From Enteroscipio rubneri (GTDB taxonomy: Bacteria > Actinomycetota > Coriobacteriia > Coriobacteriales > Eggerthellaceae): DNA of 64,000 bases. The DNA is taken from assembly GCF_002899715.1 (NCBI RefSeq), contig NZ_PPEK01000003.1, positions 151,235-215,234 of the forward strand, in the 5' to 3' direction. Shown here piece after piece: positions 1-7,676 of the stretch. The notes beneath the pieces are model-generated. The model saw only the letters and a list, made by a program, of their open reading frames with translations, made no database searches and was not told the DNA's origin. A program made the position numbers and the translations under genes. Position 1 is the first letter of the stretch, and each line of letters starts with the position of its first letter.

Positions 1-125
1 CCGAACGCCGTGTCCACGTAGACATCCTCGAACGGGTAGCCGATGCGGGAGAGCTGCTCGTCGTACAGGCCGAGGACGGCGCGCTTGCCCTCGGCGCTCT
101 TGTAGAGGGATTTCACGGCGCTCAC
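1..125 (-). CDS. alpha/beta-hydrolase-like protein, N-terminal part
   Basis: Only the first 41 codons are in the window. The GTG start overlaps the TGA stop of the upstream minus-strand gene (GTGA), so the two are translationally coupled. The readable peptide contains SLYKSAEGKRAVLGLYDEQL followed by a GYPFEDVYVDTAF stretch. This resembles the lead-in of small alpha/beta-fold hydrolases, where a 'YEDVYVDTRFG'-type strand precedes the core. The nucleophile and oxyanion regions lie outside the window, so the family assignment is tentative. Confidence 0.5.
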   Translation of the reverse strand, partial: MSAVKSLYKSAEGKRAVLGLYDEQLSRIGYPFEDVYVDTAF

Positions 126-595
126 GCCTCCTTCGGCCTAGCCCTCGGAGGGCGGGCGGCCCCGCGCTTGACGGCGACGTCCAGCGCCGCGAGCGCGTCC
201 ATCACCACATGGGCGGCGGCGTCTGCCTGGGCTGCGTCCAGGCCGCGCTCGTCCACGATCTCGCGCACGGCCGCCGCGTAGTCGCGCTTGTGCCGCTCGT
301 TCAGCTCGGTCCAGTCCACGTGCGCGAATCCCTCGGCTGCGGCGCGATCGAAGGGCAGCCGCTCCTGCGCCATGAGCGCGGCGATGACGGGATAGCCCGC
401 GTAGCCCTGCCAGTAGGTGGCGTTGTCGTTCGAGGAGTAGGTTCCGCCGTCCTCGCTCCATGCCACCGTGTAGGCTTTCAGGCCGTTCGACGAAGTCACC
501 GTCGCGCGCCGCTCCTCGTCGTCGAGCGACACGCGCCCGTCTGCAAGCGCGCTCCACGCCTCGAATACCTTCGCCAAAGGCGGCATCTTCTCCAT
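122..595 (-). CDS. hypothetical protein, 157 aa
   Basis: I chose the ATG at 595 because a GGGAG ribosome-binding site lies just upstream; a longer open frame exists but lacks such a site. The protein is soluble, acidic to neutral and Ala-rich, with no signal peptide or membrane segment. The central part has several aromatic residues (TYWQGYAGYP) and the C-terminus is helical and Ala-rich. I do not recognise a family. It overlaps the hydrolase-like gene downstream by four bases, so the two probably form an operon. Confidence 0.6.
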   Translation of the reverse strand: MEKMPPLAKVFEAWSALADGRVSLDDEERRATVTSSNGLKAYTVAWSEDGGTYSSNDNATYWQGYAGYPVIAALMAQERLPFDRAAAEGFAHVDWTELNERHKRDYAAAVREIVDERGLDAAQADAAAHVVMDALAALDVAVKRGAARPPRARPKEA

Positions 596-668
596 CGTCG
601 CTCCCGTTCTCGCGTCGCCTGTCGATGGCAGTATACCCCTCGGCTCCGCGATCCGGCCAAGCCGATGG

Positions 669-674
669 TAGAAT
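669..674 (+). promoter_or_regulatory. extended -10 promoter element
   Basis: TAGAAT is preceded by TGG, giving TGnTAGAAT, the extended -10 form seen repeatedly in this window. It points toward the decayed XRE gene at 862. No good -35 is visible. Confidence 0.4.
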
Positions 675-861
675 GGCAAGCCGATTCGCCCGACGAGAGG
701 GAAGGGCACCGCCTCGACCGGAGCCCTTCGACGACGCGAGTCCTACGATAGCCATCGAGGCACGCAGGCTTCTGGCCTGCGACGACGCGCGATGACCCGG
801 ATCGTGTCTTGCCGTAGCGCGCCGTGTCGTCCAAGCTGGGCGTGAAAGGAGGCGTGCCCTC

Positions 862-1104
862 ATGGAACTCGGAGAGAAGCTGAAAGCGCTGCGCACCGAG
901 CGCGGCCTGACGCAGGAGCAGCTTGCGGCCAAGCTGTACGTGTCGCGTACGGCCGTGTCGAAGTGGGAGACGGGCGGCGGCGCGCCGTCCGCGCCGAGCG
1001 ACGGCGTGCGGTTCGCGAGCGACGCCTCTCATGCGCCAGGAGGGGAGTTCTGCATGTCGCACGCCCCGACGAGCGCGAGCGCGTCCTCCGCCGGATGGGC
1101 GTGA
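862..1104 (+). pseudogene. truncated XRE-family regulator
   Basis: A perfect AAAGGAGG site precedes ATG 862. Residues 1-38 form a typical XRE helix-turn-helix (LTQEQLAAKLYVSRTAVSKW). Right after WETG the protein loses all family similarity and runs into low-complexity Ala/Ser before stopping at 80 residues. Members of this family normally continue through the rest of the HTH domain and often into a membrane domain. The stretch to about 1290 has no convincing frame on either strand. I read this as an internal deletion that left only the DNA-binding start, so any product would be partial. Confidence 0.6.
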
Positions 1105-1317
1105 TCCAGATGGTGCGCGCGCAGCCGGAAGTTCCTCACCGATGCGCTCCGCCATCGTGTGGATGGCCGATGGCGGAACGCGCGCCCGGCTCCCTCTCCA
1201 GCGCCCGCATCCCCGCCGCGGCGAGGACCACGCGCTCGCATGCGAGCATTGCGGACACTCCCATGCACTTTCCTTGGCATTTAGGCCTGTCAGATGCGTG
1301 CTCTTACGCGCAGATGC

Positions 1318-1323
1318 TACAAT
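1318..1323 (+). promoter_or_regulatory. extended -10 promoter of the pyr operon
   Basis: TGCTACAAT ends 66 bases before the pyrK GTG start. No obvious attenuator or PyrR-type hairpin was seen in the short leader. Confidence 0.45.
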
Positions 1324-1389
1324 CGGCCCTCGAGAGACGAAGGTGCGCCGCGGCAGCCGGCCGGCGGCGACGGATCGAAAGGTGAGAAC

Positions 1390-2199
1390 GTGGCACTCGT
1401 CAACGAGAGGGCGCGCATCCTCGCGAACGCGAAGGTCGGCCCGAACCTCTACCTCATGGAGCTGGCTTCGCCGCGCATAGCGGCGGCCATCGAGCCGGGG
1501 CAGTTCGTGCACATGAAGGTGCCGAACATGGAGGCGCACATCTTGCGCCGCCCGTTCTCGGTGTACGCGCGCGACGCGGCCGCGGGAACGCTCGAGATCC
1601 TCTACCAGGCCGTGGGCTTCGGCACCGACCACATGACCCGCATCGAGCCCGAGCGGGCCGAGCACCTCTCGGGTGCGGAGCTTATCGGCCCGGTCGGGCG
1701 CGCCTGGCAGCCGCCCGCGGACGCCCGCCGGGCGCTCCTCGTGGGCGGAGGCGTGGGTGCGGCCCCGCTCTTCATGCTGTGCGAGCAGCTGGTCGGCGCG
1801 GGCGTGCGCACCGACGTCGTGCTGGGCGCGCAGACCGAGGCCGCGCTCGCCTGCCGCGCGCGCTACGAGGCGCTGCTCGACGAGCCCTCGCGCTGCGCCA
1901 CCGACGACGGCAGCTTCGGCCGGGAGGGCTTCTGCACCTCGCTCGTGGAGGAGGCGCTGGTGGAAGCCGCGGCCGCAGGCGAGCCGTACGACTACCTGGC
2001 CGTATGCGGCCCGGAGCCCCTCATGAAGATCGTTGCCGGCATGGCCGCGGAGGTCGGCGTGCCCTGCGAGGTGTCGATGGAAAAGCGCATGGCGTGCGGT
2101 ATCGGAGCCTGCTTGTCGTGCGTGGTGGACACGGTGGACGGCAAGAAGCGGGCGTGCGTCGACGGCCCCGTGTTCGATGCGCGGAAGGTGGTGTGGTAG
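1390..2199 (+). CDS. pyrK: dihydroorotate dehydrogenase electron-transfer subunit
   Basis: PyrK passes electrons from the PyrD flavin through FAD and a [2Fe-2S] cluster to NAD+ in pyrimidine synthesis. The 269-residue product shows the FAD-binding RPFSVY motif, the nucleotide-binding LLVGGGVGAAPL stretch, and near the C-terminus the cluster cysteines in CGIGACLSC plus a fourth in KKRACVDGP. The GTG at 1390 is preferred because AAAGGTGAG sits upstream, whereas the longer in-frame ATG at 1294 lies upstream of the promoter. The stop abuts the pyrD ATG, so the pair is cotranscribed and probably cotranslated. Confidence 0.95.
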   Translation: MALVNERARILANAKVGPNLYLMELASPRIAAAIEPGQFVHMKVPNMEAHILRRPFSVYARDAAAGTLEILYQAVGFGTDHMTRIEPERAEHLSGAELIGPVGRAWQPPADARRALLVGGGVGAAPLFMLCEQLVGAGVRTDVVLGAQTEAALACRARYEALLDEPSRCATDDGSFGREGFCTSLVEEALVEAAAAGEPYDYLAVCGPEPLMKIVAGMAAEVGVPCEVSMEKRMACGIGACLSCVVDTVDGKKRACVDGPVFDARKVVW

Positions 2200-3150
2200 A
2201 TGGCGACGATGGGCGCGGGTCCGCGTACGACGGCCCCCACAAGCGTGCGCATGGCCGTGAACCTGGGCGGCCTAGAGATGAAGAACCCAGTCACGGTGGC
2301 GTCGGGCACGTTCGCCGCCGGGCGCGAGTACGGCGATTTCGTGGACGTGGCCGCCCTCGGCGCGGTCACCACGAAGGGCGTGTCGCTCGCCGGCTGGGAG
2401 GGCAACGCCAGCCCTCGCATCGCCGAGACGCCCTCGGGCATGCTCAACTCCATCGGGCTGCAGAACCCCGGCGTCGCGCACCTGAAAGCGCACGACCTGC
2501 CGTGGCTCGCCGAGCGCGGTGCGACGACGATCGTGAACGTGTCGGGCCACAGCTTCGACGAGTACGTGCAGGTGATAGAGGCGCTCGAGGACGCGCCGGT
2601 GGACGCCTACGAGGTGAACATCTCGTGCCCGAACGTGGACGCGGGAGGCATGACCATCGGCACGTGCACCTCGAGCGTCGAGGAGGTCGTATCCCGGTGC
2701 CGCGCGGCCACGAAGCGACCGCTCATCGTGAAGCTCACGCCGAACGTCACCGACGTCGCCGAGATCGCTCGCGCCTCCGCAGCCGCCGGCGCCGATGCGC
2801 TCTCGCTCATCAACACGCTTCTGGGCATGGCCATCGACGCCGAGCGTCGCCGCCCGCAGCTCGCGCGCGGTGTGGGCGGGCTGTCGGGCCCCGCTGTCAA
2901 GCCCGTGGCGCTGCGCATGGTATGGGAGGTGCACCAGGCGGTCGACGTGCCGCTGCTCGGCATGGGCGGCATCTCGAACGCGACCGATGCGGTGGAGTTC
3001 ATGCTGGCGGGGGCCACGGGCGTGGCCGTCGGCACCGCGAATTTCGCGAATCCGCACGCCACGGTTGAAATCATCGACGGAATAGCGCAGTATTGCAAGA
3101 GGCACGGCGTGGAAGACGTGCAGGAGCTGATAGGAGCGTTGGAATGGTGA
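2200..3150 (+). CDS. pyrD: dihydroorotate dehydrogenase, class 1B catalytic subunit
   Basis: Oxidises dihydroorotate to orotate in the cytoplasm together with PyrK. The 316-residue protein starts with about 17 extra residues before the conserved VNLGGLEMKNPV. Motifs seen include TTKGVS, NISCPNVDAGG with the class-1 catalytic Cys, KLTPNVTD, and GGVGGLSGPAVKP in the FMN site. The presence of pyrK directly upstream supports the NAD+-linked 1B type. It overlaps pyrF by seven bases. Confidence 0.95.
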   Translation: MATMGAGPRTTAPTSVRMAVNLGGLEMKNPVTVASGTFAAGREYGDFVDVAALGAVTTKGVSLAGWEGNASPRIAETPSGMLNSIGLQNPGVAHLKAHDLPWLAERGATTIVNVSGHSFDEYVQVIEALEDAPVDAYEVNISCPNVDAGGMTIGTCTSSVEEVVSRCRAATKRPLIVKLTPNVTDVAEIARASAAAGADALSLINTLLGMAIDAERRRPQLARGVGGLSGPAVKPVALRMVWEVHQAVDVPLLGMGGISNATDAVEFMLAGATGVAVGTANFANPHATVEIIDGIAQYCKRHGVEDVQELIGALEW

Positions 3151-3869
3151 ACTCGTTCGAAAAGATCCCCGCAAGGGAGCGCGTGATCGTCGCGCTCGAC
3201 TGCGATATAGAGGAAGCCTTCGACCTCGCCGATCAGCTGCAGGACAAGGCATCGTGGATGAAGGTGGGCATGACGCTGTTCTATGCGAACGGCCCGGCGA
3301 TCGTCTACGCGTTGAAAGAGCGCGGCTTCAAGGTGTTCCTCGACCTCAAATTCCACGATATCCCGCACCAAGTCGAGGGCGCGGCATATTCCGCGGCTCA
3401 CAGCGGCGCGGATATGCTCACCATGCACACGGTTGGCGGCGTGGATATGATGTCGGCTGCTCAGCGCGGCGCGGAACGAGCGGCAACCGAGTATGGACAC
3501 GACGTGCCCGCCACACTTGGCATCACGGTGCTCACCAGCATGAATGATGCCGCCCTCGCCGAGACGGGCGTAAGTCGCGCCATGGCTGATCAGGTGGTGG
3601 TGCTCGCCGAGCAGGCCAAGCGCGCAGGCATCTCCGGCGTGGTGGCGTCCCCGCAGGAGGCCGCGCGCCTGCGCGAGATCCTCGGTCCCGACGCCTATAT
3701 CGTCACCCCGGGCGTGCGCCCTGCGGGCAGCGATCGCGGCGACCAGAGCCGCGTGGCCACTCCCGCGCAGGCGTTCGAGAACGGCGCGTCGCACATCGTG
3801 GTGGGCCGTCCCATCACGCAGGCCGAGGATCCCGCAGCCGCGTTCGAAGCCATTGCGGCCGAATTGTAG
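3144..3869 (+). CDS. pyrF: orotidine 5'-phosphate decarboxylase
   Basis: Converts OMP to UMP, the last step of de novo pyrimidine synthesis. The ATG at 3144 overlaps the pyrD stop, with GGAGCG as binding site. The 241-residue barrel has the catalytic DLKFHDIPHQVEGAA motif (Asp-Lys...Asp), TMHTVGG, and the phosphate-binding TPGVRPAGSDRGDQSR loop. It is the group-1 type of usual length. It closes the pyrK-pyrD-pyrF operon; no clear terminator follows. Confidence 0.95.
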   Translation: MVNSFEKIPARERVIVALDCDIEEAFDLADQLQDKASWMKVGMTLFYANGPAIVYALKERGFKVFLDLKFHDIPHQVEGAAYSAAHSGADMLTMHTVGGVDMMSAAQRGAERAATEYGHDVPATLGITVLTSMNDAALAETGVSRAMADQVVVLAEQAKRAGISGVVASPQEAARLREILGPDAYIVTPGVRPAGSDRGDQSRVATPAQAFENGASHIVVGRPITQAEDPAAAFEAIAAEL

Positions 3870-4031
3870 CCTTGGGACGTTGCAGAGGAGTTAGGCCTGA
3901 TCGGGCGTTGTTGGTGACGATTAGGCGACGAAAAGCCGTCGAATGCCCCGACGCCTTCTAAAATGTGGTCGCGGCGCTGAAATTTTTTATGATTTGTGGT
4001 AATCGACAAGGCGAAACAAGTGAGAGCGTGA

Positions 4032-4037
4032 TAGTAT
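4032..4037 (+). promoter_or_regulatory. extended -10 promoter of the mIHF gene
   Basis: TGATAGTAT (TGn plus TAGTAT) lies 38 bases before the mIHF ATG in a 205-base intergenic stretch. The region upstream of it is AT-rich (TTTTTTATGATTTG). No -35 is evident. Confidence 0.5.
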
Positions 4038-4074
4038 CACGGCATCGCTTTAGGAACAGAAGGAGATAAACACG

Positions 4075-4966
<892 letters not shown>

Positions 4967-4975
4967 TTCGATATT

Positions 4976-5236
4976 ATGAGCATCATTGAACCGAAGATCG
5001 ACGTCCTGCTCGACCAGGCCGACAATGACCGCTTCCTGCTGTGCGCGCTTGCATCGAAACGCGCCCATGATATCAACGATATGATGAGAGGCCAGCGAGA
5101 TCGCGCCATCCAATTGCAGACGGCTGTCGAGATCGCACGGGCTGCCGACAAGAAACCGTTATCGCTAGCTTTCGACGAGATCGCGCGCGGCGAGGTTTCA
5201 TACGATCCTGAATCTATCGACGTGAAGAACCATTAA
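4976..5236 (+). CDS. rpoZ: RNA polymerase omega subunit
   Basis: The small subunit that helps assemble the beta-prime subunit of RNA polymerase. The 86-residue product starts MSIIEPKIDVLL and carries the omega-family core KRAHDIN...RDRAIQLQTAVEIARA followed by LSLAFDEIARGEV. The order gmk-rpoZ is conserved in many bacteria. A hairpin lies right at the stop codon. Confidence 0.9.
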   Translation: MSIIEPKIDVLLDQADNDRFLLCALASKRAHDINDMMRGQRDRAIQLQTAVEIARAADKKPLSLAFDEIARGEVSYDPESIDVKNH

Positions 5237-5237
5237 G

Positions 5238-5264
5238 GTTCCGCCGCTCGAAGAACGGCGGAAC
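5238..5264 (+). terminator. hairpin after rpoZ
   Basis: Nine-base perfect stem (GTTCCGCCG / CGGCGGAAC) with a nine-base loop, starting just past the rpoZ stop. It is followed by only TT, so intrinsic termination would be weak. Confidence 0.4.
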
Positions 5265-5277
5265 TTGCCGACGCTGC

Positions 5278-5378
5278 GAAACCCCGAGGCATTCGGCTTT
5301 GGCGCTTTTGCGCTTGCCCTCGCGTGCGGAAGCACGCTTGGCCACGCAACGCGGCAATCCTGAAAGCCTCGGGGTTTC
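5278..5378. repeat. inverted repeat in the thiI leader
   Basis: GAAACCCCGAGGC at 5278-5290 is repeated as its exact complement at 5366-5378. The 75 bases between them are rich in GCGC and GCTT runs. Similarity extends loosely outside the arms (GCTG/GACG). It could fold into one long-range RNA hairpin before thiI, or be a pair of inverted copies of a short dispersed repeat. Confidence 0.5.
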
Positions 5379-5497
5379 TCGCTGGCTTGCCCGCCAATCT
5401 GCGCGCTTGTTTCGCGCTTTGCGCACATCGCGCGACCGACGCGGCCGATGCCTGCGCTCGCGCGAACCGTTCGAACCTGCGAATCCGAGGAACTTCC

Positions 5498-6709
5498 ATG
5501 ACTGATTTCCAACGCATCATCCTCGTCCACTACCACGAGATCGGACTCAAGGGCCATAACCGCGCCTCATTCGAGATGCGCCTGCTCAAGAATCTCGAGG
5601 CATTGCTCGCGCCGTTTCCCGTTGTGACGATCCATCGCATCGCGGGGCGACTCCTCGTGTTCTTACGCGAGGGGACGGACTGGGAAACAGCGAAACTCGT
5701 CTCCGATGCGATCGGCGGAATACCGGGCGTCGCACGCGTGTCATGCGGCTTCAAGTGCGCGCGCGAGTTGGACGTGATGGCCGAGGCGGCACTGGTCGCG
5801 TTGGCCGAAGCGGGCACCTTCGCCACGTTCAAGGTTGCGGCTCGCCGCAACCACACCGACTTCGCCACAGGCTCGATGGACATGAACCAGATCATCGGCG
5901 CTGCGTTGTGCGAAGCTTATCCCAACAAGCAGGTGCGGATGAAGAACCCCGATGTCACCGTGGGAGTCGAGGTGGTCCAGAACGCATCGTACGTGTACGC
6001 CCGCTCGCTTCCAGGCATCGGGGGCCTGCCGGTGGGCAGCTCGGGCAAAGTTGTATGCCTTCTATCTTCGGGTATCGACTCGCCCGTAGCCACCTGGAAG
6101 CTCGCGCGGCGCGGCGCAGTATGCGTTGGCGTGCATTTCTCGGGTCGTCCGCAGACTTCGGACGAAAGCGAGTATCTTGTCGACGACATCGCGCGCGTAC
6201 TCGAACGAACGGGGTGCATTGCGCGCGTGTACACGGTGCCTTTCGGCGACTACCAGCGCGAGATCTCGCTCGCGGTGCCACCCGAACTGCGCGTGATCAT
6301 GTACCGCCGCCTCATGTTCAAGGTAGCGGAGACAATTGCGCACCACGAGCGCGCTGGCGCGCTCGTCACCGGCGAGAGCCTGGGGCAGGTTGCCTCGCAG
6401 ACCCTTGATAATATTCGCTGCACCGATGCCGCGGTGGAGCTACCCGTGTTTCGCCCGCTGATCGGCACCGACAAACTGGAAATCATCGCAGAAGCCGAAC
6501 GGCTTGGCTCCTTCGAGATATCTTCGCAGGATGCTCCCGATTGCTGTACGCTGTTCATGCCCCGCGCACCCGAGACCCATGCGAAGCTCCCCGTTGTTCT
6601 CAAAGCCGAATCCTCGCTGCCTATCGAACGCTGGGTGGACGAAATCGTCGACGCAGCCGAGGTTCGCGACTACGCCTGCCCTGCATACAGAGGCAAGAAG
6701 AGGGCTTGA
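5498..6709 (+). CDS. thiI: tRNA 4-thiouridine synthetase ThiI
   Basis: Uses ATP to adenylate U8 of tRNA for sulfur insertion and may also supply sulfur for thiamin. The ATG at 5498 is favoured by the conserved MTDFQRIILVHYHEIGLKG start and a CCGAGGAA site; the upstream in-frame extension is unlike any ThiI. The 403-residue protein has an N-terminal ferredoxin-like/THUMP region (to about 165), then the PP-loop SSGIDSPVA at about 190 and ESLGQVASQT. There is no C-terminal rhodanese domain, so it is the short form, which needs a separate sulfur donor. Confidence 0.93.
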   Translation: MTDFQRIILVHYHEIGLKGHNRASFEMRLLKNLEALLAPFPVVTIHRIAGRLLVFLREGTDWETAKLVSDAIGGIPGVARVSCGFKCARELDVMAEAALVALAEAGTFATFKVAARRNHTDFATGSMDMNQIIGAALCEAYPNKQVRMKNPDVTVGVEVVQNASYVYARSLPGIGGLPVGSSGKVVCLLSSGIDSPVATWKLARRGAVCVGVHFSGRPQTSDESEYLVDDIARVLERTGCIARVYTVPFGDYQREISLAVPPELRVIMYRRLMFKVAETIAHHERAGALVTGESLGQVASQTLDNIRCTDAAVELPVFRPLIGTDKLEIIAEAERLGSFEISSQDAPDCCTLFMPRAPETHAKLPVVLKAESSLPIERWVDEIVDAAEVRDYACPAYRGKKRA

Positions 6710-6878
6710 CGAACTGCTCGCACGGACCAAGGTGCAGGAAAGGCGTTTCGCCGCGCATCCGATTCGACATATCGGATGTTCGTTTGGACCGCGCAACGGC
6801 GTAGGCGTCGAGCGTGAAGACCGCATCGGATTCATGTTAGGAATACGTCGGATCACGCCGCTTCCCATGCAGAACGCA

Positions 6879-6901
6879 CGTCATCTACCTGCGAGATGAC
6901 G
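6879..6901. repeat. palindrome upstream of comEA
   Basis: CGTCATCT and AGATGACG flank a seven-base loop, 42 bases before the comEA start. A very similar CGTCATC/GATGACG pair occurs before hflX at 54431-54450. It may be an operator or a hairpin; no function is known. Confidence 0.3.
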
Positions 6902-6942
6902 CTGGTATGCTGATCTCCCGAAAAACGATGGGGAGGTCGGTT

Positions 6943-7602
6943 ATGCCGTTTGCGAAACAGGCTCTGTCATGGCGGTCGAAGGCGCATCTGGACGGTGTTC
7001 GCCTGCCGGTGCTTGTGGGGATCACTGCGTTGATCGTCCTCGTGCTGGGACTGGCATGCGCTTCTTTGCTGCAAGCCGCCTCATCGCATGGGTTTGCCGT
7101 GACGCGCGCCGACGAGGAGCAGAACGCGGACGAGGCGCCGATCGATAGCACCAATGAGATGGCTGCGCGCGTATTCGTGCACGTGGGCGGCGCTGTAGTT
7201 CATCCTGGAGTGCAAGAGCTCGAGGAGGGCTCGCGCGTCCAAGACGCCGTAGAGGCTGCAGGGGGATTCGCTGACGGCGCGGCGCGCGATGCGCTCAACC
7301 TTGCGCGCGTCCTCCAAGACGGCGAGCAGGTGGTGGTGCCCACCGAGGAGGAGCTGACGGCATCCGTATCCCCCTCAGCCGAAGTATCGGCAGCGCCTGC
7401 GGCGCGCGGGCGAATCAACATTAACACGGCAACGGCCGAGGAATTGGATGCGCTTCCCGGGATTGGCCCTGCGACGGCTGAGAAGATCGTGGCCGATCGC
7501 GAGGCCAACGGTCCGTTCTCCACCATCGAGGATCTCAAACGCGTTTCGGGAATCGGCGACAAGAAGTACACCGAACTCGCTGATTCTGTATGCGTCGGCT
7601 GA
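6943..7602 (+). CDS. comEA: competence protein ComEA (DNA receptor)
   Basis: Membrane-anchored DNA-binding protein of the transformation machinery. ATG 6943 follows GGGAGG. The 219-residue product has a membrane segment at about residues 24-46, then an SLBB-type domain (VFVHVGGAVVHPGV) and a C-terminal pair of helix-hairpin-helix motifs (LPGIGPATAEKI and VSGIGDKKY) that bind double-stranded DNA. comEC follows immediately, as in most competent bacteria. comEB is not between them. Confidence 0.93.
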   Translation: MPFAKQALSWRSKAHLDGVRLPVLVGITALIVLVLGLACASLLQAASSHGFAVTRADEEQNADEAPIDSTNEMAARVFVHVGGAVVHPGVQELEEGSRVQDAVEAAGGFADGAARDALNLARVLQDGEQVVVPTEEELTASVSPSAEVSAAPAARGRININTATAEELDALPGIGPATAEKIVADREANGPFSTIEDLKRVSGIGDKKYTELADSVCVG

Positions 7603-7676
7603 CGCGACTCGGCGGTTCGCTTCCCATTGCGGAGGCTGAGCTTGCCGACGGCGTCGGAAGGGGATGTGTATCGGCC

